64,000 nt of DNA from Steromphala cineraria (GCA_916613615.1 OU744730.1:37185315-37249314), one strand, 5' to 3'; positions 1 to 11,807 are shown, counted from the first letter of the stretch. Notes: a model not told the origin generated them from the sequence alone. Numbers and translations: made by a program.

Positions 1-690
1 GACTTTCTCACGTACAGGAGTGTAATAAACAGTGATTGGGAAAGACAGGGGCCATAGGCCATTTTGCACATTGGATGAAAAAATGTCCCATTAAAATTAT
101 GAAGTTTACAATTGATCTTACGGGAAATGGCCATTTGAAATTCAGTAATTTTCCAAAAACCTTGGAAATGGCCCATTGTCAAAGATGTCTTTCCCAATCC
201 CTGATGAAGATATGAAAAAAATCCATATCAGGTTTAAAGAATTTGGACCTCTTTCATTGATAAGATTAATGTGAGAAGCTCATGTTGAAAATTGAAATAG
301 GAAATGGTTTTTGTCAGTCTCACTGTTTCGGATGACTTTACACTTGCATACACTCTTGGCTGATCAAGCATTGAATATTCATGGAAGGCAAAACGTGCTA
401 TATTCTCAAAATTTTCAATATTTTGGTTGCCACGGTTACAGTGGAAAGTTTTATGTGAGAAAGCAAAGTCATGGATGACAATTTAAACGGCCTGTTCGAG
501 CATGTTTTCACCGATAAGCTTGGGCTGCTAACGAAGCTATTCTTAGCGTGTCAGCTGTTTAGCAGATCAAAAAATAGAATAAGAAATGTCCCTTTCCATA
601 ATGCAATGTGACATGTCAAATCATGATTGTCAAGCAAAATTTTTAAATGTTTATGTATTAAACGGTAGTTAAAAATCTGTAAAATCAAAT
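1..690. other. Window start, no supported gene
   Basis: I see no feature that can be supported. An ATG at 471 opens a 47-codon frame that could be a first exon, but there is no similarity I recognise and no clear donor. Confidence 0.3.
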
Positions 691-910
691 GCAGGGTTAG
701 AAATTAGTCCAATCGGGGTACTAGCCATTCGGACTAGTGCATTCCTAAGAGCACTAGCCCAAAGACATTCTGACTAGCCAAATACACCGATATAATCATA
801 TTTGCTTTAAATTGAACTAGTCCGTCGGACTACCAGTCATTACACTTTACTAGCCCAGCATCTTTTTAACTAGCCATGGGCTTCCGGGCTAGTGTTAATT
901 TCTAACCCTG
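691..910. mobile_element. hAT-type MITE, about 220 bp
   Basis: The two ends are inverted copies: CAGGGTTAGAAATTAG at the left and its near reverse complement ending in CTAACCCTG at the right. The flanks AATCAAAT (683-690) and AATTAAAT (911-918) look like an 8-bp target duplication with one mismatch, as expected for hAT. No coding capacity. The interior carries several inverted copies of an ACTAG/CTAGT motif. A related, less complete copy starts at 27204. Confidence 0.65.
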
Positions 911-2605
911 AATTAAATGTATTGTAGATTTCAGGTCATTTCATTTTGGGCGAATGCCTCCAAAATAAAACCGCTTGACATTTCTCTCTTGTCTTCATGC
1001 ATGTGAATTTCCATCGTACTTTCGTGGTCGCCCTCGACTTCGCAGTTCGCACCACCTCACTCATAGTAAAAAAAGTTTTTTTCAGAAAGATATCTAAGTC
1101 ACTTAATTCACATGAAGTTTTTATGTTTGGAAAAATGCAACACTGTGTATAATTGGGAGTTAGCGGCAGCGCTGACGAATCTTTGATGTTTATATTCGAA
1201 CGCCGAAGCGAATCCACTTTTCTTCTCGGTGTCCTACTGATTGAGCCTAGCCATTTTAGGTGTCATATGTAGACTTCAATAAACAATCTGTCTGTCTGTC
1301 ATATTTACTTATGCAATCATTATTACCAAATCCCCTACAATTTAAACATCCAAGTTACTACAACATCGACCAAACAATCAACTGACAATAATCCTAATGG
1401 CCACCATGATCAAGGCTTCGAGTTCGATCGGCTTTCCTCCGCCATTTTTAATTGTTAACATTGCGAGAAAACAAATATGCTGTATCATGCTAATTCATTA
1501 AGTAAATCAAGAAAAAAATAATTGATTGATAGAAGAGGGATTCATAATAAAAGTTATCAGTAACGAGTCTAACGACAATGTTTTGTGGCAGTAAATGCCA
1601 GTAATGCATCCCACGCTCGTAGCTACGATGATTTGCTTCATTTCACGATGTTTTTCTTTTTTGAGCGATACACTTTATTCTTTGTCAAATTGTTAAACAA
1701 CTGAAATGTTAACCTCATGAACATATTTGAAATTAAATGTGAAATAATCATGTAAAAATCATATATATTCTTTAACAGAAAGTCCTCCAGAATTTTGTTT
1801 CGACAAAAATTACTCCGCTGGAAGTGCTTGTCAGCTTTGATTATTTTCGCTATTTTTTTTGCTTTGAAGGGCGGATTAGAACTAATTACCAAACATGACA
1901 TAGTTATTAACATAAAAAAATAGAAAAGAAATTGATTTTATATAAAAAGTGACGTGTAGTGTTCAAAAGGGAATTCCCTCCCGAATATTTGTGGAACAAG
2001 AAATACCCGCTCGAACTGGCCTTTTAACTTTTTTAAGTGCATTTTCTGTCACCGTCCATGACAACATTGTCTAATTTGTCTACCAAGATGATTATCGATG
2101 TGCAGATAAAACTATATTGCAAAAATTGTATTGCACAATTTTAGTAATAGTTTGTACCTGTTTATGTCGGTGACATTGTTTGGCCGAAGCATATGTACAC
2201 AAATTATATTACAATAATTATATTCTATTCATAGTTTGGATGATGCATTTACTGGTAATAAATTTGGTGTTAGTAATATAATCGCTTATTGAAGCTATCA
2301 CTGTTTGTGAAATATTACACATTGTGTAATCACATCGATCGCTGACCGATTGATATGACATAATGATCTCATACTTGTTAACATGGTGTCAAAATGTCAG
2401 CAGGTTACTGTTGGGCACCAAATTTTTTATTGCAATATACAGCTCAGCTTGAACTCTACGATCAACTATTTAAATTTTTTAAAGAGATCGGTTTTCAAGG
2501 AACTTTGAAATATAGCCAAAGATTCAGAATTTCATCATAATCAAATGTAATTAATGAAAGTGTGCTTGAACTAAGATTATGTTAACTTCCATTTGGCGTT
2601 CTCAG
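911..2605. other. AT-rich non-coding stretch
   Basis: No gene recognised. At about 1275-1300 an AATAAA-like sequence is followed by a short CTGT repeat, which resembles the 3' tail of an old retroelement on the + strand; this is weak. Confidence 0.3.
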
Positions 2606-2709
2606 GCCATCCTGCCACCACAAGCTGCTATGCTTGCAAACAGATCTATACAATTTCAGCAAAGGGCAATGCTACTAGTCATGAACCAGTATGCTTCAGC
2701 TGCGGTTCA
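2606..2709 (+). CDS. Candidate internal exon with two CxxC pairs (unrecognised gene)
   Basis: A 104-bp segment lies between an acceptor (TTCTCAG) and a good donor (TTCA/GTATGT). One frame, entered after two bases, is open for 34 codons and reads two CxxC pairs (CYAC and CFSC) separated by 18 residues, a zinc-ribbon-like spacing. I do not recognise the family. A second open frame in phase 0 would add an N-terminal extension to COX4 exon 1 at 3254, but the COX4 start there is sufficient without it. The partner exons are not identified; an ATG exon at 471 is possible but unsupported. Confidence 0.35.
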
Positions 2710-3253
2710 GTATGTATTGCAACTTGTATCTTACTCGCTTCGAAAGTTATGTGATTAGTACTTACTGATTCATTATTATTTTTCAAACATGTTTTTTCCA
2801 TCTTATCACCTGATAAACATAGCTGAGGCTCTCTACTGTGGTGGACTACCATGCTTTGGAAGGTTTTCTGGTAGTAGATAATCTACTAGTTAGTGCATTA
2901 TAACGTACCGGTAGTTGTGGGGAAGGGGAAGGCCAAACCCTCAGCTCTGAAGCTGATCTGCTTTTGGTTTAGTCTACAAAAGCTAATCCAGTTGGTCATA
3001 TACCACAGCAAATCTTTAATTGTGAAATGACTTTGTCTTCAACCTTAGAGATAAGAAAAAGGAAGACCTGATGAGCTACAGAGCCAGTGAGATGACCAAG
3101 AGCGAAGGCATATAATTAATTGAATGAATAAGGTTATTGATGAAGACTGCTTTCAATTTGGCAATTAATGCACCATTGTATTTATGAATTATTAGAATGT
3201 GGAAATGTTATGGGTGAATGATAAATGTAGCAATAATGTTGCATGACTTGCAG
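2710..3253. other. Region upstream of COX4 start
   Basis: It should hold the COX4 promoter and/or 5' UTR intron, because the start codon lies directly after an acceptor. A fragment at about 3066-3090 matches the right end of the Helentron-like elements (TGATGAGCTACAGAGCC). Confidence 0.35.
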
Positions 3254-3386
3254 ATGAGCGGACATCTTCTGAGAACCACAGTGCGGGGGGTGAAACTGCA
3301 GCACCGGTGTATATCCTGCAGCGTAGTGCGCAGCCAGAATGTCGTGTTGGACCAGGCACAAAAGGACCGAATTTACCCTAAAATAG
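3254..3386 (+). CDS. COX4: COX4 coding exon 1
   Basis: Acceptor CTTGCAG; the ATG is the first base of the exon. Encodes residues 1-44 and the first base of Gly45. Donor A/GTCTGT, phase 1. Contains the presequence. Confidence 0.9.
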
Positions 3387-6300
3387 GTCTGTATCAAGTC
3401 AAGGAAACCATTTGTTGTGAAGTCAAAGGACATTTTTTGTCTGAACTATTTCGGATAAATTATTCATGGAGTAGGAGTAGTGCAGTGCAAAATTACAACA
3501 AATTTCGTTAATATTTGAATTTTTTTTAAATTTCTAAGTTTTGACTTACCGTAGTCATATTCCATCATCAGAATTTGTCTGACCTATTACAAAAAAACAA
3601 TTCTCACCTGCTTGGCTAGTGAAATGTATCAACAGGTAGTCCAAAGACATATTAAGGATAACAAGATCATTGAATGTCTTGGCTAGCTGGAATTGCGTTA
3701 AGGCTATTAGTTCAAGAAATTCACTAGTCCGAATGGCTCGTGCTGTGGTAAGACTAATTTCAACCCCTGCCTCACCTCCTTCTATTATAACTTTTGAGCT
3801 TGCAAGGGGATTCTTTTAAGAATCAAAATACAGATCATTAGAAAGGTCCTTGATAACACACATCCTAACTTACCCATGTTCAAAAGTTTTGTTTTGTTTG
3901 AGACTTTATCTTCAATGAGAATTTTAATTGTAAAAAGTTTTAAAAAATTGGAGCCGCTTAATGGTGGACAATACTAGTGCCATTACAAAGTGGAATAAGT
4001 GAACGGCACATTGCTCAGTGGAGAGCTTCAAACAAGGAAGAATTAAATTTGAAGTGACTTTAAAAGAATTTAATAAGTTGCTATTGGATATCGTTCTTCT
4101 GTAGGAAATCGTGATGTTGTTGGTTGGGGTTACAATGGACATGCAAACTACGCTGACCGACTAGAGTTCCCCTGTCCGGCAGTGAGGTTCAAGGAGAACA
4201 CTCCAGATGTCCTGGCTCTGCGCGAGAAGGAGAAGGGAGACTGGAGCAAACTCTCTCTCGAAGAGAAGAAAGCTTGTGAGTTGAACATTACCATCTGTGC
4301 TACTCATCTTGCCATGTCGTCTACTTGTTCAATCATTGTTCAGCATACAGACAAGCTTCGGTCAATAGGGATATAATGATAGCACCAACGTAGACTATCT
4401 ATATACTAAAGAATTTGTCCAACCAAAACTATACATCCAATTTTTAGCTCATCAGGACTGAAAGTCCAGATGGGCTTATGGCATGGCCCGTCGTCCGGCG
4501 TCCGTCCGTCCGTCCGGCGTCTGTCGTCCGTCCGTAAACTTTTGACACTTTCGACTTCTTCTCATGAACCATACACATTAGAAAGCTGAAATTTTGTGTA
4601 CAGGTACCTTAGCATATGGAGATTCTAATTTGTAACTTTGGTGACCCTGTGACCCCAAATAGGGTCACAGGGGTCACAACTTTAAAAACCTATTTTCATC
4701 TTCTTCTCCAGTTCCAGAAGGACTAGAGAGTTAAAAATGATATGTGCAGACTCCTTGGCCAATGGGGATTCTAATTTGTAACTTTGGTGACCCTGTGATC
4801 CCAAATAGGGTCACAGGGGTCACAACCTTAAATACCTATTTTCATCTTCTTCTCCAGTTCCAAAAGGAGTAGAGAGTTAAAAATTATATGTGCAGACTCC
4901 TTGGACAATGGAGATTCTAATTTGTAACTTTGGTGACCCTGTGATCCCAAATAGGGTCACAGGGGTCACAACCTCAAATACCTATTTTCATCTTCTTCTC
5001 CAGTTCTAAAAGGACAAGAGAGTTAATAACGATATGTGCAGACTCCTTGGCCAATGGGGACTCTGAATTGTAGATTTCGTGACCCCATGACCCCAAATAG
5101 GGTCACAGGGGTCACAACCTTAAAAACCTATTTTCATCTTCTTCTCCAGTTCTAAAAGGACTAGAGAGTTGAAAGTGATATGTGCAGACTCTTTGGACAA
5201 TTGGGATTCTAATTTGTAACTTTGGTGAACCTGTGACCCCAAATAGGGTCACAGGGGTCACAACCTTAAAAACCTATTTTCATCTTCTTCTCCAGTTCTA
5301 AAAGGACTAGAGAGTTGAAAGTGATATGTGCAGACTCCTTGGACAATGGGGATTCTAATTTGTAACTTTGGTGAACCTGTGACCCCAAATAGGGTCACAG
5401 GGGTCACAGCCTTAAAAACCTATTTTCATCTTCTTTTCCAGCACTAAAAGGACTATAGAGTTGAAAATGATATGTGCAGACTCCTTGGCCAATCGAGATT
5501 CTTAATTGTAGATTTCGTGACCCCATGACCCCAAATAGGGTCACAGGGGTCACAACCTTAAAAAAACCAATTCTCATCTTCTTCTCCAGTTCTAAAAGGT
5601 CTAGAGAGTTAATATTGATATGTGCAGACTCCTTGGACAATGGGGATTCTAATTTGTAACTTTGTTGACCCTGTGACCCCAAATAGGGTCACAGGGGTCA
5701 CAACCTTAAAAACTATTTTCATCTTCTTCTCAAGTTCCAAAAGGTCTAGAGAGCTGAAATTATATGTGCAGACTCCTTGGTCAATGGGGATTCTAAATTG
5801 TAGATTTCGTGACCCCATGACCCCAAATAGGGTCACAGGGGTCACAACCTTAAAAACTTATTTTCATCATCATCTTTAGCTCCTAACAGTCTATTGAGCT
5901 GAAAGACTGCATGTAGACTCCTTGGCCAATTGGGATTCTAAACTGTAGGTTTTGTGACCCCATGACCCCAAATAGGGTCACATGGGTCACAATCTTAAAA
6001 ACCTATTTTTCTCCATTAGATGACAGTCTATGGCAAATTTATTTCTCCTTGGATATTTTAGTGTGGACTTCTTTCACTGTCTGATATTGGCAATCTAGAA
6101 AGTGTTGAATAATAATACATTTGTTTTGTAATTTTTTTATAGGTTTTCTTGCAATAGGTAACATCAGTTTCATTTTTAGCTCATCTTGCCTGTATAAAGC
6201 AAACTTGATATGATGCCTGATGAGCTACAGAGCCAATGGCTCTATTTTTTCAAATTTTGCACATCTCGTTAACAATAATGTAAGCGGTGAAGTGCTACCG

Positions 6301-7892
6301 GTATGTAACACGAGATTTAGTGAATTCTGTAAAAATGTCTATTGGTGTGATAAAGGGCTGTCTACAATTCGGAAACAGTAATTCAGTTAGTCAGGTATGC
6401 TCACTCTCTTGCTCATTTTAAGATATATATTCTTACTGGTGGGATGCGTCATTTGATGAATCTTGTTTTCCTCTGTTGGAGCAGGAAAGTAGTAACAAGA
6501 ACTTGATTCTCTGTGCTTTGATCTAAGTCCATGCACAGTGACTAGGTGTCTGTCAGTGCGTTATGTAGTGCCACAACTATCTGGTTTTACTTTAACATTT
6601 ACACTACTCACTTGTACAAGAGTCGGGGTTCATCTTAGTTATAGATATAGAACTTAGGACTAGTTGTGAGTTCTTCTGATAACCAACCTGATGGGTAATG
6701 TTGATGACGATGTTTTCCTATTTAGACATTGACAATGATAGATCTGTTAACAGAACTGTTGAACACACTTAGAAGATTGAACTATCAAAGAACTGCAATG
6801 CATTTATCGGTCTTTTGTGCCATTGCCTGCAGCTGTAAGTAAGCCATTCATGTCATTCATTCAGTATGACAATTAGGGCTGTAACGATTCACCGATACCT
6901 ACGATACAGTCGTAGCTTAGGAAATCGTGATTATTGTATCGTGAGCTTCCTGTATCGTGATACACTAAAAATAGATTTTACTTACTTCAAAATGAAAAGA
7001 AAAACTAAGTGAACACTATAAAACCAGCTAGTGTTGTGCAGTAACTGTAACTACAGTAAGCATTAAGCAATCTGATTCATAAATAACTGTTTTTGAAGAA
7101 GAAAAACAACGCTTTAATATTCGATTTTCGATCATCTTGTAACACAAAATTCCCACCATCTTGAATATTTCACAAAATATGCACTAAGTTATACTTTAAA
7201 CAATGTATCGTGATACATACTGTATCGCCTGTCTGTATCGTGATACATATCGAATCGTGAGATTTCCCATGATACTCAGCCCTAATGACAATGTGATGTG
7301 TTGATGTTGCCAGTATACCGGGCCAGCTTCTGCCAGACGTACGCCGAGATGAATGCCCCGTCTGGAGAGTGGAAGTCTATCACAGCCGCTATTCTTCTGG
7401 CCCTCTCTGCCACCTGCTGGATCGTCATGTGGATGAAAAAATATGGTAGCTATCTTCCATCATTTTCTCTCCTCCCGATTCCTTTGTTTAGCAAATATTT
7501 TATTCTTCAAAGTGAAATTATACACCTCTTGATGAGCTGCAGGGTTTATGGCTAAATTTCCTGCAATCGATGTCAAAAGTTAACTTTCAAAAAGAAAAAT
7601 ACCATTGTACAACAGTCCACTTTAAAATTGTGATAACATGACTATCTTAATGTATATCTGCATTCACTGTGAGACTAGGAGGGTATACTTGTTTATCCTT
7701 ATTGATAAAGTGTAAATGTGTAATGTATTAAGTAATGAATGACCTGTGGTGTTTGCAGTGTACCCCCCCATGCCCCACACCATCACAAGGGAGTGGCAAG
7801 AAGCCCAAAACGAGCGTATGGTCGTCCAAGGACAGGGTCGCATCGAAGGCATTTCCTCACACTATGATTACCAGAAGGGAGAATTCAAATAA
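3254..7892 (+). CDS. COX4: Cytochrome c oxidase subunit 4, mitochondrial precursor (four coding exons)
   Basis: Nuclear-encoded subunit of respiratory complex IV, located in the inner mitochondrial membrane, where it helps stabilise and regulate the catalytic core. Coding exons are 3254-3386, 4105-4275, 7314-7445 and 7759-7892; phases 1, 1, 1 join exactly and give 189 residues, close to the usual 170-190. Residues 1-25 are basic and lack acidic residues, as in a mitochondrial presequence. Family landmarks are the A-L-x-E-K-E-K-G-D-W block (about 79-88), E-E-K-K-A-L-Y-R, A-E-M-N with G-E-W-K (112-122), one membrane segment (about 123-142), the K-K-Y-V-Y-P-P hinge, and a C-terminal D-Y-x-K-x-E-F. 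The start is the ATG that opens the exon directly after its acceptor, so a 5' UTR exon lies upstream. Intron 2 is swollen by a Helentron-like element and a hAT MITE. No damage is seen. Confidence 0.95.
4105..4275 (+). CDS. COX4: COX4 coding exon 2
   Basis: Acceptor TTCTGTAG, donor T/GTGAGT, phase 1. Encodes residues 46-101, including G-W-G-Y-N-G-H and the E-K-E-K-G-D-W block. Confidence 0.93.
4446..6245. mobile_element. Helentron/Pearl-like non-autonomous element, copy 1
   Basis: Left end AGCTCATCAG is repeated inverted (CTGATGAGCT) just inside the right end, followed by a terminal hairpin GAGCCAATGGCTC and a T-run. The centre is about nine tandem units of about 146 bp, each with a GGGTCACAGGGGTCAC core. 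Asymmetric inverted repeats, a 3' hairpin, central tandem repeats and insertion into T-runs without a conventional target duplication are the known features of Helentron-associated elements (HINEs, including oyster Pearl). No protein is encoded; short frames in it are spurious. Located in COX4 intron 2. Confidence 0.7.
6874..7284. mobile_element. hAT-type MITE with perfect 8-bp TSD
   Basis: Ends TAGGGCTG and CAGCCCTA are inverted, and the flanks are the perfect duplication ATGACAAT (6866-6873 and 7285-7292). The interior has many inverted GTATCGTGATAC-type motifs. It ends 29 bp before a COX4 acceptor. Confidence 0.85.
7314..7445 (+). CDS. COX4: COX4 coding exon 3 (membrane segment)
   Basis: Acceptor GTTGCCAG, donor G/GTAGCT, phase 1. 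Encodes residues 103-145: A-E-M-N, G-E-W-K and the single transmembrane helix. A hAT MITE ends only 29 bp upstream of this exon. Confidence 0.95.
7759..7892 (+). CDS. COX4: COX4 coding exon 4 and stop
   Basis: Acceptor TTTGCAG. Encodes residues 147-189 of the matrix/intermembrane C-terminal part and ends with TAA. Confidence 0.93.
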
Positions 7893-8007
7893 CTTGATGT
7901 TATGTGTATAGATTCTTACAGTTTGTTTTGAAATATTCTCTTTCTGTGGAAGGTTGATACACTAAAAATTAAATCTTGTTATTTATTTAGTAATATCTCC
8001 TTCATGT

Positions 8008-8013
8008 AATAAA
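8008..8013 (+). terminator. COX4: COX4 polyadenylation signal AATAAA
   Basis: The canonical hexamer lies 116 bp after the stop codon, in an AT-rich 3' UTR. A second AATAAA-containing stretch near 8184 is a possible distal signal. Confidence 0.65.
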
Positions 8014-9715
8014 AATATATAACAATTACCTTATGTTGTTGTGAATAATTTGATTTTGTTTACCTAAGTAAGATTTCATTTATGAAACATTACAGATACT
8101 AGTAGTTTCAATCTTTGAAAGCACTCATCAGTCATCAAACAGAACAAGTATTCCTTGGAGAACAGGAGTGTTTACTGCAAATAAAACCTTTATATCTGCA
8201 AAAAAAAAGAACAATAAAAATTAAGTAAAAATTTATGTTTGCCGACCATTATGATTATGAATATTGTCATTAAGATATCCAAGGCTGTAAACAGAGAAAT
8301 CGGAAGAGATTTTCCACTTGTCTAACACCTGAATATCCATGAAAGTAATAAGTAGTATTATTGTTGTATGTTGTCTATGACAAACATTTGGTACTTGAAA
8401 TATATATATAAATTGTATCAACTTGCTCCAAAGATCTGAGCGTATACAGTATTAAAAGGTTGATATATATCGTGAAAAATACATTACAATATCATTTTCT
8501 TAAGAGAGTCACCATTTACACCTTAAAATGGACATATTGTCGAAGTAGAAGTTCTGAACCCTTTTGAAAACGTGTTACCTTAAGCTTCCGCTGTTCCTCA
8601 TGGATTGTAGGCTTGTATTTGACTATTCAATACAGAAGTACCCAGCTTGACCTATTCTCACCCCACAGAGGCAGCTCAGTCATATTACTCTGATCTAGCC
8701 TCTGTTCCTATCTGCCAAAATCCTGGGCTTCCAGCAGAGAGCCAAAGCGGGAAAGAGTTGCAACACTAGATATCTCCCTTATTTGCAGCCAGTAGAACAC
8801 ATCTTAATTACCTTTGTTTGTGAAAATCCCGTTTATAGTGACATGAAAATATACCTCTATTACCCCCTATAACGTAGTTGGTGGGAGATATTGGAATGAA
8901 CTCTGTCCGTTTGTACAGATTTCATTTCAGGAGCAGAACTTCTTGACCTATTTTGATGAAACTTGGAATGTGTAATAATCATGATTTGTAGATGTGCCTT
9001 TTGGGGGTTTCAGCTTTTGGGATTAATGGTTTTGGCAGTTTCCATGGAAACATATCTTAGAATTTCATTACTGTAGCAAAACTAAAAAACTAAGCCCTAA
9101 ATCAACTAAACTTGGTATTTGGTCCGTCCGTCCGTTACACTTTGTGTCCGGCTCATAACTTTCTAACTAATCAACCATTTCAATTCAAATTCGTCATGGA
9201 CATGAAGAAACATGTTATAATTGTGTATCAAGAGAAACAATTTTCTGAAAATCTACATAAAATATTAGGATTTTGGAGAAAAAGTGGTAAATTTTGTTAG
9301 AAATCTGTTACAAGTCCTGTATCTCACAACTAAACAAATCATCAAATTTTAATCAAATTTGTTATGGAGATACAAAATCATATGTTGGTGTGTCATGAAG
9401 AACAGTTTTGAAAATATATTTGTTTAAATATGATCAAATTGATCTTGGAGATCCAAATACATAATACATAAATTCATTCGTTTGATTTTAATTCTATCAG
9501 TTAACTCGAATTATGCCCAACAGTGAACATAAAGTTGGTATGATTTAGTTTTTTTATTAGAATAGTTTCTTTCATATCCTGGAAAAATTGTGTTATTTTG
9601 TGCGACAAAAATTAATCAGCAATATGATAAGGAAAACCTATACATATTGTGCAATTTGCGGGGGATATAGCTCGACCATGTCAGCTGCTTGTTATTTATT
9701 TTATATATAGGGCAA
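8014..9715. other. Non-coding stretch with dispersed repeat remnants
   Basis: A segment at about 8668-8715 resembles the inverted-repeat end of the element at 13991-14596 (CCCCACAGAGGCAG). Around 9120 begins a molluscan GTCCGTCCGT-type dispersed repeat. No gene is supported. Confidence 0.35.
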
Positions 9716-9717
9716 AC

Positions 9718-10772
9718 TGACCGAGGTTCGGACACCACCCGAAGTCGCCCGAACTTCGGACACTTTTGATTAGTAGCTGACGCAGTTATACGTGCAATAT
9801 CTACATTTCATTTGTTTCAAAATGTTTCTTTGCAATCTGTCTTGATATATATTTCACTTGATAAACATTATATTATCGTACCTATTTCCCAACTTACTTT
9901 TTCGGACTGGGGCAACAAACCGTTTCATGGAGGAAATTGGTAAAATATTTGGTTTCATGTAAATGTTTGCACAAATTTCAGGAAATGTAGGAAGCGCCAA
10001 AAGATCATATGCTTTATTTGTTTTAAAAGAGAAACTACTATATAATCAAACTCCGATAAATATTTGCAATTAAAAAGTGAATTTAGAAGCAAATATCGGG
10101 ATTTTCGAAATATATGAAAATTACCTTGGTTCGGACAGTTTTGACCATGGTTCGGACACTTATAAATTTTCCTTATAGAGAATTGAAAAACATATAAATT
10201 ATCTAACATCTGCTTAGGAAACATAAAGGAACATTCAACCTACACGTATTACAAAATTATTTACTCTTAATTCATTTAGTTTAGCCTGTACAGTGTTTTT
10301 GCGTCAATGCTTGCAAATGCGATTGTGACGTCATCAGATTCTAGCGGCGCATTCGGGATTTTTCGAGAGGTTTATCTTCGGAAAGGAAGCCGTGTATTAT
10401 CAAAATATTGAATCAGATTTCCAGAATAATGGTTTATAATTGTAAATAAACGAGTCAATGTGTGTTGGATGATACAATTAACCTTTTTGGGACATATATT
10501 AAAGCTGTGATGTATGCGAGAACATTGAGTGGTACTGTCCGAGGTTAGGTCAAGACTGTCCGAACCCCGGGCGAGTTGATATACACAATGAAAACCGTTA
10601 ATTTCAGTTAATTTACAAACATTTCCACAAAAATAAATCGTAATACAATACAAAATTTCATTCCTAGTGGCATAATTGGCTTAAAATTGTTTTCTTCCAA
10701 TGATAATTTACAGTGCGATCTTTGAAAATATTTGGATCGGAACACCGTCCGAACCTCGGTCAGTTTGCCCTA
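9718..10772. mobile_element. TIR element, about 1.05 kb, TA target duplication
   Basis: The ends are perfect inverted repeats of 26 bp or more beginning TAGGGCAAACTGACCGAGGT, with TA on both sides, as for Tc1/mariner-type elements. The interior has several more copies of TTCGGACA in both orientations, which could be subterminal binding sites. No transposase is recognisable. Confidence 0.75.
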
Positions 10773-10829
10773 TAGTATTCAGCTCTGTACGTCCGTACGT
10801 ACGTACGTCCGTCCCGTCCCGCTTATTGT

Positions 10830-11215
10830 TAGCGCGATATCTAATGAACCGCTCAACCTAGAATCTTCAAACTTGGTACCAGTCTTCATCTGGGGAATAC
10901 ACAGACCTGAACAGTTTTCGGTGACCTTGACCTCATTTTCAAGGTCACGGCGAGACTTTGACCAATTTTGAAAATGTTGTTAGCGGGATATCTAATGAAC
11001 CGCTCAACCTAGAATCTTCAAACTTGGTACCAGTCTTCATCTGGGGAATACACAGACCTGAACAGTTTTCGGTGACCTTGACCTCATTTTCAAGGTCACG
11101 GCGAGACTTTGACCAATTTTGAAAATGTTGTTAGCGGGATATCTAATGAACCGCTCAACCTAGAATCTTCAAACTTGGTACCAGTCTTCATCTGGGGAAT
11201 ACGCATGAACACATT
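10830..11215. repeat. Tandem repeat, about 151 bp, 2.6 copies
   Basis: The motif AGCGNGATATCTAATGAAC recurs at 10831, 10982 and 11133 with almost identical intervening sequence that includes ACCTTGACCTCATTTTCAAG. Preceded by a GTACGTACGTCCGTCC simple tract. Part of a dispersed molluscan repeat family. Confidence 0.8.
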
Positions 11216-11757
11216 AACCTTGAGTCTTCACGGGGGACATAGTATTCCGCTCCATACGTCCGTCCATACGTCCATCCTGCTTCTTGTTGTAAACATCAAT
11301 TTGCGGTGGGGGATCTTGTCACCTTTGTGACAAATACTTGTTTTTGCAGTTTCCATGTAAATGTATCATAGAAATTTTGTCTCTTGAGCATACCCCAAAA
11401 TTTTTTTAACCCAGCTTTACAAAACTTGGTAAATGGATCAATCATTCTGTGTATGTGACTTTGGGTGCTTTCATCTCCTTTGGATTATTATCCCTCCATC
11501 ATATAATGTGGGGGTATATACGGTAGTCGTTGGCTCTGTCTGTCCGTCCGTCTCTCTGTGATCATATTGTTTCTAGAGCAGAATTTGAAAACCGTTACAG
11601 TAAGCTCAATGAAACTTGGTATATTGACAAATTAATGCATGTAGTTGTTTTTGGGTATTCAACATTCTGGATTTTTATATTTTTGCGGTTTTCACGGAAA
11701 CGCAACTAAGATATACGTTTTCGTTATACGTATATAAGGCGCTACACAGGTCATTTT
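11216..11757. other. Dispersed repeat remnants
   Basis: Contains GTCCGTCCGTC tracts and a copy of the GGCATATAATG-type repeat also seen near 31320. A TATATAAGG sequence at about 11730 precedes the ribozyme; whether it is a promoter is unknown. Confidence 0.35.
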
Positions 11758-11807
11758 CCTTAGTCTGATGAGTCCTACACCAAGGACGAAACCGGTCACT
11801 CACAAGG
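11758..11807 (+). ncRNA. Hammerhead ribozyme (type I, very short stem III)
   Basis: The catalytic core is complete: CTGATGA at 11765-11771, stem II GTCC/GGAC (11772-11775 with 11784-11787, 8-nt loop), GAAA at 11788-11791, and the predicted cleavage site after C11797 following GGT. Stem I pairs AGT (11762-11764) with ACT (11798-11800) and, beyond a 3-nt bulge, CCTT with AAGG. Stem III is only ACC/GGT, with no loop; ACCGGT is self-complementary, so two molecules could pair to form a stable helix III. Such minimal hammerheads are known from Penelope-like elements and animal retrozymes, but no such element body is recognised here. Confidence 0.85.

Noticed and set aside
5404..5879. Overlapping frames on both strands in the Helentron-like element
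   Set aside because: They arise from the 146-bp central tandem repeat and encode repetitive, motif-free peptides.
8098..8131. Second hammerhead ribozyme on the - strand
   Set aside because: CTGATGA and GAAAC are both present, but stem II has mismatches at its core-proximal end and the base pair that must close stem III is missing.
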